A DNA stretch of 64,000 nt from Streptomyces sp. RKND-216 (GTDB lineage: Bacteria; Actinomycetota; Actinomycetes; Streptomycetales; Streptomycetaceae): the NCBI RefSeq assembly GCF_004795255.1, contig NZ_SSBQ01000002.1:3367501-3431500 (forward strand), in the 5' to 3' direction. How positions within the stretch are numbered: position 1 is the stretch's first letter; each line of letters begins with the position of its first letter. The notes below the pieces were generated by a model. The model was not told where the DNA came from. It searched no databases and saw only the letters and a list, made by a program, of their open reading frames with translations. The translations under genes and the position numbers were made by a program. Shown here in pieces: positions 45,078 through 55,070 of this stretch.

Positions 45078-46346
45078 TTGCAGCACAAGAAGAGAACCAA
45101 CAGGAAGTCTCGGATAGTCCTCGTCGGAGCAGCCGCGCTGATGCTGCTCGGCGGCACGGGCGCCCTCGCGGGCGCACTGGAGCCGACGGACGGGCCGCCC
45201 GGCGACGGGCTCGGCCAGGTGCGCGGGGCCGACGCCCCCGGCGCCATCGAGGGCGAGTACATCGTGGTGATGAAGGAGTCCGGCAAGGCTGCTCCGGACG
45301 CCTCGCTGCTGAGGTCCACCGAGTCGGTGCGCGGCCTCGCGGAGAGCCTGCTGGAAGAGACCGAGGCGCTGGGCGCGACGGTCGAGCGCACCTACAGCAC
45401 CGCGTTCAAGGGCTTCTCGGTGCGGGCGGACGAGACGGAGGCGCGTCGTCTCGCGGCTCTCCCGTCCGTCGCCTACGTCGAGCAGAACGGTGTCGAGCGC
45501 GGCGACGACATGACGCAGATCAACGCGACCTGGGGTCTGGACCGTGTCGACCAGCGGGACCTGCCGCTGAACGACCAGTACGCCCACATCACCGGTGGGG
45601 GGAACGTGCGGGCGTACGTCGTCGACTCGGGCGTCAGCGTGAGCTACCCGGCCTTCACCGGACGGGCCTCGAACGGCTGGGACTTCGTCGAGGACGACGC
45701 CGTCGCGCAGGACTGCCACGGCCACGGGACGCACGTCGCGGGCACCGTCGGCGGCGCGGTGTACGGAGTGGCCAAGGAAGTGAAGATCGTCGCGGTGCGG
45801 GTGCTGAACTGCGAGAACCGCGGCACCACCGCCGACGTGCTGGCCGGCTACGACTGGGTCGCCGCCAACGCGCAGCTCCCCGCGGTCGCCAACGTGAGCA
45901 TCGGTGGCAGCGCCAGCGACACCAAGGACGACGCGGTCCGCGGCATGGTCGAGGCGGGTGTGACCGTCGCGGTCTCGGCCGGCAACGACGACCGCGAGGC
46001 CTGCCTGCAGTCCCCGGCGCGGGAGCCGGACGTGATCACGGTGGCGGCGACGACCGCCGCCGACGCGCGGTGGGGGAACTCGAACTACGGCGACTGCGTG
46101 GACCTCTTCGCCCCCGGCCACCTCATCGAGTCCGCCGACTACGACGACCCGGACGGTACGGCGGTGTGGAGCGGCACCTCGATGGCCGCGCCGCACGTGA
46201 CCGGCGCCGCCGCGCTCTACCTCGCCGAGCACCCGTCGGCCACGCCCGCCGAGGTCACCGAGGCGCTGCTGGACGGTTCGACGGAGGGCCGCGTCACGGA
46301 CGCGGGCAGCGGCTCGCCGAACCGTCTGCTGTACACCCGGTTCTGA
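45078..46346 (+). CDS. secreted subtilisin-like (S8) serine peptidase
   Basis: 422 aa from TTG 45078, which follows AAAGGG at 9 nt and gives a compact signal peptide (MQHKKRTNRKSRIVLVGAAA and more hydrophobic residues to ALAGALE). ATG 45021 would add 19 residues. An I9 inhibitor prodomain (GEYIVVMKESGKAAPDASLL, YSTAFKGFSVRADETEARRL, AALPSVAYVEQNG) precedes the catalytic domain. The triad is Asp in VRAYVVDSGVSVSY, His in DCHGHGTHVAGTVGG and Ser in SGTSMAAPHVTGAAALYLAE; the oxyanion Asn is in ANVSIGGSAS. It resembles aqualysin/proteinase K-type enzymes and should be exported and self-activated. Confidence 0.87.
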   Translation: MQHKKRTNRKSRIVLVGAAALMLLGGTGALAGALEPTDGPPGDGLGQVRGADAPGAIEGEYIVVMKESGKAAPDASLLRSTESVRGLAESLLEETEALGATVERTYSTAFKGFSVRADETEARRLAALPSVAYVEQNGVERGDDMTQINATWGLDRVDQRDLPLNDQYAHITGGGNVRAYVVDSGVSVSYPAFTGRASNGWDFVEDDAVAQDCHGHGTHVAGTVGGAVYGVAKEVKIVAVRVLNCENRGTTADVLAGYDWVAANAQLPAVANVSIGGSASDTKDDAVRGMVEAGVTVAVSAGNDDREACLQSPAREPDVITVAATTAADARWGNSNYGDCVDLFAPGHLIESADYDDPDGTAVWSGTSMAAPHVTGAAALYLAEHPSATPAEVTEALLDGSTEGRVTDAGSGSPNRLLYTRF

Positions 46347-46394
46347 CGACCGGAGCGGTGGGGCGGGCGCGCCCGCCCCGCCGAAGACACGCAC

Positions 46395-46435
46395 ACGGCC
46401 CGGGTCCCCTCGGAGAACGAGGGGACCCGGGCCGT
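46395..46435 (+). terminator. strong hairpin terminator after the subtilase gene
   Basis: ACGGCCCGGGTCCCCTC and its complement GAGGGGACCCGGGCCGT form a 17-bp stem, extended to 18 bp by one more G-C pair, around a 5-nt loop. It starts 48 bp after the stop. The following 190 bp to the convergent TetR gene contain nothing recognised. Confidence 0.9.
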
Positions 46436-46626
46436 ATCCGTGCTGTTGCGCCGCGGCCGGGGTGGGGCCGGGCCGCGCGTGACGACGGTCCGCGGGGAGG
46501 CGTCGTCGCGGGTGCCGCGTGAGGATGCGGCGGGGACAGGAACCGCCGCACGCGTCCGGCGCCCGGCCGCCCGCGCCCGCCGCCCCGGGCCGGGCGCGGC
46601 CGTGGGGCCGACGGTGCCGGCGGCGG

Positions 46627-47274
46627 CTACCTGGCGGGCTTGCGTCCGGTCACACCGAGGTGCACCAGCTCCACGAGTGTGGGCCGGACGTCGGCCTGCC
46701 TCACACTCCAGGTCTGGAACACCTTCTGGTGACCCGCCACCGAGGCGAGGAGGGTGACCAGTGCGCCGGCCATGGCTGCCGGCACCACTTCCTCGTCGAC
46801 CCGGCCGCGCGCCTGGAGATCCTTGATGGCGTCCGTCAGGGAGGCGGTGACGCCGTTGAGAAGCCGTGTGCGGATGCGGGAGAAACGTTTGTCCCCCTCG
46901 GCTGCGCCGAGATCGACGACACGCAGCAGCGCGTCGTTGCGGCGCCAGAAGGCGAGGAAGCCGTCGACCAGCTCCTCCGCCGTTCCACGCCCGGACTTCC
47001 CGGCCCAGGAACGGCCCTCGACGATCTCGCCGAGGTTCGCTCCCTCCTTGGCCACCGCGTCCGCGAGCTCCAGAACGGCGCCTTCGACGTCCGGGAAGTA
47101 CTGGTAGAAGGTCGCGGGGGAGGTGCCCGCCTTCCGCGCGACGTCGATCACCTTGACGTCGCGGTACGGCGACGAGTTCAGCATCTCGCCGAGGCGGTCG
47201 AGCAGCTTCTGCCGCGTCGCCTGGCCCCTCCGGCCGGCGACCCTGCCGTCGACGGTTCGTACCTGTCCTGTCAT
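46627..47274 (-). CDS. TetR-family transcriptional regulator
   Basis: 215 aa from ATG 47274. The helix-turn-helix (QKLLDRLGEMLNSSPYRDVK, VIDVARKAGTSPATFYQYFP) is followed by an all-helical ligand domain with AAMAGALVTLLASVAGHQKV. It is divergent from the VOC gene (199 bp between starts) and upstream of the afsK region, so it might regulate these genes; no operator was identified. Confidence 0.87.
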   Translation of the reverse strand: MTGQVRTVDGRVAGRRGQATRQKLLDRLGEMLNSSPYRDVKVIDVARKAGTSPATFYQYFPDVEGAVLELADAVAKEGANLGEIVEGRSWAGKSGRGTAEELVDGFLAFWRRNDALLRVVDLGAAEGDKRFSRIRTRLLNGVTASLTDAIKDLQARGRVDEEVVPAAMAGALVTLLASVAGHQKVFQTWSVRQADVRPTLVELVHLGVTGRKPAR

Positions 47275-47472
47275 GCCGTCAGCTTACCGACGGGTGAAGA
47301 GCGCGCGATTCGGGCGGTGCAAACGGGTCTGGGGCCCGTTTTCAGTGCCGGGGCGCGGTGGGGCCGCACGAACTGCGAGTGTCGGTGCCGCCCGCTAGCG
47401 TTTCTGTCGTACACACGAGGTGCACGGCCGCGCACGCACGGTGGTGCGGGCCTGCTGGGAGGTGGAGCGACG

Positions 47473-48264
47473 ATGGCCGGATTCGCGGAGGGCGCGCCCT
47501 GCTGGGCGGTCGCCATGCTGCCCGACGTCGCGGCGGGCAGAAGGTTCTACGGTGAGCTGCTGGGCTGGTCCTTCGGGGAGCCGGACCGCGAGCGGGAGGC
47601 GTACACCACGGCGACGCTGGGTGGGAAGGCCGTCGCCGGTCTGGTCGCCAAGCCCGACGGCCGGATGCCCACCGACTGGAACGTGCATCTGAACACCCCG
47701 GACATCGCGGCCGCCGCCGGGAGGGTCCGGGAGGCGGGCGGGCAGGTCATCATGGAGCCGTTCCCGCTGGGCGGTGCGGGGTACACGGCAGTTGCGGCAG
47801 ACCCGGGCGGCGCCGTCTTCCAGCTCTGGCAGCCGGGCACGATGACCGGCTTCGAGGCCCCCGGGGAGCCGGGTGCATACGCCTGGGCGGAGGTGTACGC
47901 CAGAGCCGCCGACAAGGAGGCCGTCGACGCCTTCTACGCAGCCGTCTTCGGCTTCGAGACCGGCGACCTCAGCGAGACGCTGGGGGAGGACTTCGTCATG
48001 TGGGCGCCGCGCGGCGAGCCGGCCGACCCGGAGCACGCGGTGGGGGGCCGTGCCCTGATCGCCGCCGATGCCCCGGAGCACCTGCCGGCGCACTTCCTCC
48101 TCTACTTCGCGGTGGGTGACTGCGACGAGGCCGTCCGGACGACCAACCGCCTCGGCGGGCGCACGGTGCGGGAGCCGGCCACCACCCCCTTCGGCCGGTA
48201 CGCGGTGCTCGTGGACGACCAGGGTGCCTATTTCGCCGTGATCGCCCCGGAAGGGGGGCATTGA
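47473..48264 (+). CDS. VOC-superfamily (glyoxalase/bleomycin-resistance) protein, two domains
   Basis: 263 aa from ATG 47473 with GGTGGAGCG upstream. Two tandem VOC modules of about 120 residues: the first CWAVAMLPDVAAGRRFYGEL to FQLWQPGTMTGFEAP; the second YAWAEVYARAADKEAVDAFY to AYFAVIAPEGG. Metal ligand positions are not clearly His/Glu in both halves, so it may be a non-enzymatic binding protein. It lies immediately upstream of afsK (170 bp); in S. coelicolor an AfsK-binding regulator (KbpA) of similar size has been described, but identity was not checked here. Confidence 0.83.
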   Translation: MAGFAEGAPCWAVAMLPDVAAGRRFYGELLGWSFGEPDREREAYTTATLGGKAVAGLVAKPDGRMPTDWNVHLNTPDIAAAAGRVREAGGQVIMEPFPLGGAGYTAVAADPGGAVFQLWQPGTMTGFEAPGEPGAYAWAEVYARAADKEAVDAFYAAVFGFETGDLSETLGEDFVMWAPRGEPADPEHAVGGRALIAADAPEHLPAHFLLYFAVGDCDEAVRTTNRLGGRTVREPATTPFGRYAVLVDDQGAYFAVIAPEGGH

Positions 48265-48434
48265 GAGAGAGCTGACCGGGGAGTAACGACACGGCCGGGC
48301 CGCCCCCGGGTTCGCAACCGCAGGCCGCGCCAGGAACAATCGGCACCGACGGACACTTTCGTCCTGTGGGGCGGTGAGATGCTGCACGGGGGCGGTGACG
48401 AAGCGAAACGCCCCAACGGGGAGGTGGCAGGCAC

Positions 48435-51008
48435 GTGGTGGAGCAGCTGACGCAGCACGATCCGCGACGGATCGGGCCGTTCGAGGTGCTCGGCCGTCTC
48501 GGCTCCGGGGGGATGGGGCTGGTGTATCTCGCCCGCTCCGCCTCCGGCCGCCGGGTGGCGATCAAGACGGTGCGCACGGAGCTCGCCGAGGACCAGCTCT
48601 TCCGGGTGCGTTTCACCCGTGAGGTGGAGGCGGCCCGTGCCGTCAGCGGCTTCTACACCGCGGCGGTCGTCGACGCCGACCCGCGCGCCGCCGTGCCGTG
48701 GCTGGCCACGGCCTTCGTGCCCGCGCCCTCGCTCGAGGAGATCGTCAACGAGTGCGGCCCGCTGCCCGCTCAGGCCGTGCGCTGGCTGGCCGCGGGCATC
48801 GCCGAGGCGCTGCAGTCCATCCACGGCGCCGGGCTGGTCCACCGCGACCTGAAGCCCTCCAACGTGCTGGTGGTCGAGGACGGCCCCCGGGTGATCGACT
48901 TCGGTATCGCCTCCGGGGTGTCCAACACGCGGCTGACGATGACCAACGTCGCCGTCGGCACCCCGGCGTACATGTCACCCGAACAGGCCCGCGACTCCCG
49001 CAGCGTCACCGGCGCCAGCGACATTTTTTCCCTCGCCTCCACCCTGGTCTTCGCCGCCACCGGCCACGCCCCCTTCCACGGCGCGAACCCGGTGGAGACC
49101 GTCTTCATGCTGCTGCGTGAGGGCCCCGACCTGGACGGCATGCCGGACGAACTGCGTCCGCTGATCGACTCCTGCATGCGGATGGCAGCCGAGGAGCGGC
49201 CCAGCCCGGCCGACCTCCAGGCCCAGCTCGCGCCGCACCTCTTCTCCTCGGGCAGTGACGACAGCGGTACCGCCTCGGCCTGGCTGCCCGCCGGGGCCGT
49301 CGCCCTCATCGAACGCAAGCGGGGCGCCCGGGCCGCCCGGGTCGCCGCGCAGGCCCTCGGCGGCGGACCCGGCAGGCCCGGCGGGCACGGAGCGGGCGGG
49401 CACGGTCCGAACGGGGCGCACGGCCCCGGTGCCGCACCGGCCGGCGGACCCGACCTGGCCGCCGTGCCGCCCATGCCCTCGCACGCGGCGCCCGACGCCT
49501 ACCAGCAGGCCGATGGCGGACACCGGCCGCACCCCGGTGCCTACGGCACCGGGGCGGTGCCCGCGGGCCCCGGCGGGCCCTCCGCGGCCGGCCCCGACGC
49601 CGCGTACGCGGCGTCCGTCGCCTCGCCCCCCGTCGTCTCCTCGCCACCCGGCGACGGCTCACCCGTACGACTGCCCGGGGCCCAGGTCCCCATCGGCCCC
49701 GGTCCCCGGCGCGACGACCAGCCGCAGGTCGCGGACTCCGGTATGCCCGGCACCGGCTGGGTGCGCCCGCCCGGCGGGACGGCCTCGGCCGCGGCCGGAA
49801 CCGGGGCCCCGCCCCCGCCGCCGCAGGCGCCGCCCGTTCCGCAGGGGTCGCCGGACGGTGCCGCACCCGGCCAGCAGGGCTGGCGTCCCTGGCGCTTCCG
49901 CATGTCCAACGACCTGTGGGGCACTCCCGCGGTCGCCGACGACCTGCTGTACGTCACCTCCTTCGAGGTGCACGCCCTGGACGTCGCCACCGGGCGCCGC
50001 CAGTTCAAGACCCGCGAGGTCGCCTGGTCCATGACGGTCTCCGCCGGCCGCGTGCACGCCTCGGACGGCCCCAGCCTCTACGCGCTCGATGCCCGGGACG
50101 GCTCCGAGCGGTGGCGGCTGGCGACCGACGGCTGGGTGTACTCCCTCTCCGTCGACCGCGGCACGGTGGTGACCGGCACACGTGGCGGCGGCGTGCAGGC
50201 ATGGGAGGCCGCCACCGGCGAGAAGCTCTGGGACCTCACCGGCGCCCAGGCCGATTTCGAGACCCGCGAGGCCGGTCCCCTCGTGCACGGGGGCACCGTC
50301 TTCACCTGGGGCGACGGCCGGCTCTACGCACTGGACGCGCGCAGCGGCGGGGAACGCTGGTCGTACCCGGTCGGCGACGCCTCGGCGACCGGGGGCGTGC
50401 CGGTGCGGCTCACCCCGGCCGAGGACGGCACGGTCTACGTCTGCGCCGGTTCCCGCGTCTTCGCGCTCGACGCCGCCTCCGGCCGGGAGCGGTGGCGGTT
50501 CGACGCGCCGGCGGCGTTCCTGTGCCCGCCCGCGTTCGTGGCCGGACCCGCCGTCACCGGCGGGGGCGTCTACCTCGCCGACTACCTCGGCACGGTGTAC
50601 GCGATCGACGCCGCGAACGGGCACGACCGCTGGCGCATCGCCACCGAGGCCCGGCACTCCACGGAACCGGTGGTGGTGGCCGACGGTCTGGTCCACCTCG
50701 GCAGCGGCGGTGCGCTCTACACGCTCGACGCGGTCAGCGGCACCCCCCGCTGGCGGTTCGCCGCCGGGGGCGACGTCGTCGGAGCGCCGGTCGTGTCGGC
50801 CGGACGCGTGCACTTCGGCTCGGCGGACTGCTGCATCTACACGCTGGACGCGGTCGGCGGTCAACTGCGGTGGAAGCTCGCCACCCAGGGGGAGATCACC
50901 GGCTCGCCGGTGGTCGTCGGCGGCGTGGTGTACGCGTGCAGCAAGGACCGCTGTGTGTACGCGCTCGACGCGGCGAAGGGCACCGGGCAGTCCCGGCCAC
51001 CGGCCTGA
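48435..51008 (+). CDS. afsK: serine/threonine protein kinase AfsK with PQQ-type propeller
   Basis: 857 aa from the first of two GTG codons at 48435, after GAGGTGG. The kinase domain (residues about 14-270) has the P-loop [14 protein letters not shown], Lys44 in RVAIKTV, catalytic loop [20 protein letters not shown] with Asp138, DFG at Asp155, and the activation loop [20 protein letters not shown]. Numbered from this start, Thr168 falls in that loop, where the S. coelicolor AfsK autophosphorylation Thr168 is described. A Pro/Gly-rich linker leads to a C-terminal PQQ-like beta-propeller (repeated LYALDA, GRERWRF blades). AfsK phosphorylates AfsR, linking an unknown signal to antibiotic regulation; afsR lies 9 kb away here. 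Confidence 0.9.
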   Translation: MVEQLTQHDPRRIGPFEVLGRLGSGGMGLVYLARSASGRRVAIKTVRTELAEDQLFRVRFTREVEAARAVSGFYTAAVVDADPRAAVPWLATAFVPAPSLEEIVNECGPLPAQAVRWLAAGIAEALQSIHGAGLVHRDLKPSNVLVVEDGPRVIDFGIASGVSNTRLTMTNVAVGTPAYMSPEQARDSRSVTGASDIFSLASTLVFAATGHAPFHGANPVETVFMLLREGPDLDGMPDELRPLIDSCMRMAAEERPSPADLQAQLAPHLFSSGSDDSGTASAWLPAGAVALIERKRGARAARVAAQALGGGPGRPGGHGAGGHGPNGAHGPGAAPAGGPDLAAVPPMPSHAAPDAYQQADGGHRPHPGAYGTGAVPAGPGGPSAAGPDAAYAASVASPPVVSSPPGDGSPVRLPGAQVPIGPGPRRDDQPQVADSGMPGTGWVRPPGGTASAAAGTGAPPPPPQAPPVPQGSPDGAAPGQQGWRPWRFRMSNDLWGTPAVADDLLYVTSFEVHALDVATGRRQFKTREVAWSMTVSAGRVHASDGPSLYALDARDGSERWRLATDGWVYSLSVDRGTVVTGTRGGGVQAWEAATGEKLWDLTGAQADFETREAGPLVHGGTVFTWGDGRLYALDARSGGERWSYPVGDASATGGVPVRLTPAEDGTVYVCAGSRVFALDAASGRERWRFDAPAAFLCPPAFVAGPAVTGGGVYLADYLGTVYAIDAANGHDRWRIATEARHSTEPVVVADGLVHLGSGGALYTLDAVSGTPRWRFAAGGDVVGAPVVSAGRVHFGSADCCIYTLDAVGGQLRWKLATQGEITGSPVVVGGVVYACSKDRCVYALDAAKGTGQSRPPA

Positions 51009-51059
51009 CCGGCCCGGCTCTTCGCCACGACCCGAACCGGCCGGACGACGCACCGGGGG

Positions 51060-51389
51060 TCACGCCGCGAGCGCCGCCCGGAAGAGGGTGCGCAGTTCGT
51101 CGTTGTCGACCCGCTCGGCGTCCCCCGGCCGCAGCCGGATCGTGCCCTTGCCCGTCACCAGGTCGGGGTGCCGCGCCGTGAAGCCGCCGTCGCGGCCCTC
51201 CTGCCACCCGTACACGGACAGGCCGTGCTTCCAGGCGCCCAGACAGAGCCGTCTGCGCCCGACCTTGTAGGACGGGATCTGGTAGGAGAGCGGCACCGCC
51301 GCGTCGGGGTGTTCGTCGAGGTGCAGCCGGTGCAGCCGGTCGACCAGCGGCCGGTGCTCGGGCGGGATGGCGCGGATGTCGTCGCGCAC
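51060..51389 (-). CDS. DUF1801-family protein (YdhG-like), start uncertain
   Basis: 109 aa from GTG 51389; the domain core is VDRLHRLHLDEHPDAAVPLS, YQIPSYKVGRRRLCLGAWKH and GLSVYGWQEGRDGGFTARHP. DUF1801 proteins are small, of unknown role, some called iron-chaperone-like. A good Shine-Dalgarno AAAGGAG (reverse complement of 51437-51443) lies farther upstream with in-frame sense codons GDDTASGNADA but no ATG, GTG or TTG after it. Either GTG 51389 is used with a poor site or the original start was lost. It is convergent with afsK. Confidence 0.7.
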   Translation of the reverse strand: MRDDIRAIPPEHRPLVDRLHRLHLDEHPDAAVPLSYQIPSYKVGRRRLCLGAWKHGLSVYGWQEGRDGGFTARHPDLVTGKGTIRLRPGDAERVDNDELRTLFRAALAA

Positions 51390-51467
51390 GGCGGCCGCTG
51401 CGGCGGCCGCGTCGGCGTTCCCGGACGCGGTGTCGTCTCCTTTCGGGGTCTGCCGGCCGGCTCCCGG

Positions 51468-53168
51468 TCAGGCCACGTCGCGGTGGTCGCCGCCGCCGCG
51501 CGGGCCGTGGTGACCGCGGTGCCCGGCGTTCTGCAGCCGGTGCAGCAGCCGCTGCGGGAACGGTTCCCTGCCGTGCTCCTTGCCCTGCTCCCCATGTGCG
51601 CGCTCCGCCTCCGGGGCGGTGCCCTTGGGGGCCTCCTCCGGGCGCATCGCGTCGGGCCCCTTCTCCGCGCGCAGGTCGCCGCTGCGCGTCGGGCCGCCCG
51701 CGCCCGCCCCGGCCAGCGGCCGGGACTCGGAGCGGGGCTGGGCCGGCTCCGCCGGGGCGGGGCCGGGGGAGCGGGTGGCGGTACCCGTACCGCTCCAGTC
51801 CGCCCGTTCGTCGCGGGGGAAGGTACCCATCCCCGCGCCCTCGCTCCGCGCGGGTGCCCCGGCGACGGGCTGTTCGGTCGCCGGTTGTTCGGTCGCCGGC
51901 CCCTCGGCGCCGGGTTCCGTGCTCGCCGCAGGCGCGGCGGCCGTACCAGCGGTGTGCGGCATCGGGCGGGTGCGCTCCTGCGGACCCTCCGTGGCCTCGC
52001 CGGATTCCTCGGACCGGCGCGCCGCGTCGGACCACGCCGCGCCCCCTGCCATCGTCCGGCCGTCCTGACGAGCGGTGTCGACCTCGCCCCGTACCTCCGA
52101 GGGTTGGTCCGGCGCGGTCTCGTCCCCGCTGATGTCGGCCTCCTCCTGCTGTGCGGCGGCCATCCCGCCCGTCCCGCCGGGAGCGGGACCGGATGTGCCC
52201 CTGGCGTCGAGAGCGTCGGCCCGTGCAGGCATGCCGGGTGCGGTCGCCCCTGCAGGGGCCTCTTCCTCCGCACGGGGGGCGGCGGCGTCCGACCCCCGCT
52301 CTGCGCCCGTCACCCCGGCCGGTGTGCCCTGCGCGGAGGGGGCTTCCCGCGTGGTGTCGGGGGTGTCGCGTCGGGCGGCGGCCATGCCTGCGGCTCCTGT
52401 TGCGGTCCCGGCGGCGGCTCCCGCTGCGGCGGTGCCCGCCGTGCCCGGGGTGTGGCCTGGGGTGGTGGCGTCGGTCCGTTCGGGGTCGGGTTCGCCCGTG
52501 GTCTCCGGCGTGCGGGTCTCGGCGACGGGCCGTGCCGCGGCCGTGGTGCCGGTCCCGGCGGGTGCGGTGCGCCGGCCCTCGTCGCCCGCGTCCGCCGCCG
52601 GTGCGGCCTGTCGCGGGTGCCCACGGTCGTCGGCGTGGGCCGTCGACGCGGCGAGGCCGGCCGTGCCGGCGGCCGCGGCCCCGGCGGCCGCCGGGCTGCG
52701 GCGGCGCAGGCGGGTGTCCGGGGCGCCGCGGTGGCGGCCCCGGCCGCCCGCACCGCGCCGTCCGGCCATGAACAGCGCGCCGAAGAGCAGAATCACGGCG
52801 CCGGCGAAGGCCAGGGCCAGGCCCCAGTCGAGGCCGCCCGAGCCGCCGACCGTGAGGCTGCCCTGTGCCACGCCCTGGCGGATCATCCACAGGATCGCGA
52901 ATCCGAGGACGACCAGCGCGGCGAGCGCCACCAGCAGGCGGGAGCGCAGGAGCACGCCGATGACCGTGAGCAGGGCCGCAACGGCCACAGGCAGGAAGAG
53001 CCCGGCGAACAACGCGGGCGACGCTTCCGTGAGGCCGCCCGGGGTGAAGAGGTCGCGGAGGGCGAAGTCCTGCCCTTCGCGGCCGCCGTACCAGGGGAGG
53101 AAGACGCTCCATACGGCCACGGCCGCTCCCACGAGGGCGATCAGTGAACCGATCGCATTCCTGATCAT
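51468..53168 (-). CDS. integral membrane protein with long disordered cytoplasmic/extracellular tail
   Basis: 566 aa from ATG 53168 with GAGGCGGCGCG upstream. The first 170 residues contain four hydrophobic segments: AIGSLIALVGAAVAVWSVFL, LFAGLFLPVAVAALLTVIGV, RLLVALAALVVLGFAILWMI and LALAFAGAVILLFGALFMAG. The remaining 390 residues are Ala/Gly/Thr/Glu/Pro-rich and predicted disordered, ending in a His-rich LHRLQNAGHRGHHGPRGGGD. It is located beside afsK. It has no recognised domain and its role is unknown; the long soluble tail could be a kinase substrate (inference). Confidence 0.72.
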   Translation of the reverse strand: MIRNAIGSLIALVGAAVAVWSVFLPWYGGREGQDFALRDLFTPGGLTEASPALFAGLFLPVAVAALLTVIGVLLRSRLLVALAALVVLGFAILWMIRQGVAQGSLTVGGSGGLDWGLALAFAGAVILLFGALFMAGRRGAGGRGRHRGAPDTRLRRRSPAAAGAAAAGTAGLAASTAHADDRGHPRQAAPAADAGDEGRRTAPAGTGTTAAARPVAETRTPETTGEPDPERTDATTPGHTPGTAGTAAAGAAAGTATGAAGMAAARRDTPDTTREAPSAQGTPAGVTGAERGSDAAAPRAEEEAPAGATAPGMPARADALDARGTSGPAPGGTGGMAAAQQEEADISGDETAPDQPSEVRGEVDTARQDGRTMAGGAAWSDAARRSEESGEATEGPQERTRPMPHTAGTAAAPAASTEPGAEGPATEQPATEQPVAGAPARSEGAGMGTFPRDERADWSGTGTATRSPGPAPAEPAQPRSESRPLAGAGAGGPTRSGDLRAEKGPDAMRPEEAPKGTAPEAERAHGEQGKEHGREPFPQRLLHRLQNAGHRGHHGPRGGGDHRDVA

Positions 53169-53266
53169 CGCGCCGCCTCGCTTCCCGTGCGGGTGCTGCG
53201 GGTGCGCCGCGCGCGTGCTCACGCGCGCTCACGCGTGGTCCGCATTCGACGCTACGCCGGGCGGTA

Positions 53267-53295
53267 CCCCCTCGCCACCGCAGGCGGCGAGGGGG
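53267..53295 (-). terminator. terminator of the mmsA gene
   Basis: CCCCCTCGCC / GGCGAGGGGG is a 10-bp stem around a 9-nt loop 35 bp beyond the mmsA stop on the minus strand. Confidence 0.6.
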
Positions 53296-53329
53296 ACGCG
53301 GAGGGACGGCGGGGTGCGGGAGGCCCGCG

Positions 53330-54826
<1,497 letters not shown>

Positions 54827-54929
54827 ACGACAGCCTCCGGTGGCTCGGTGCGGTTCGGTTCGGTCGCGCTGCGGTCGGTGTTCCGCCGTTCACAGCCTGC
54901 GTGCCCGCTCCGCCGGCGGCAACAAGCAG

Positions 54930-54961
54930 ACTGTCGGCACCTTCCGGAATTCTGCGACAGT
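54930..54961. promoter_or_regulatory. inverted repeat between mmsA and pucR
   Basis: ACTGTCG (54930-54936) and CGACAGT (54955-54961) form a 7-bp inverted repeat with an 18-bp spacer containing TTCCGGAA. It lies in the 244-bp divergent promoter region and is a plausible operator for the PucR regulator. Confidence 0.4.
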
Positions 54962-55070
54962 GTGTAAAAGGGCCGGGCTCGACGCGCCGCACCGGACGCG
55001 CCACACCCGAGGCACCGGGCCGTCCCCGGCGGGACGGAGGCCGCGTGCGTCCGGGAGAGGAGGTGAGGGC

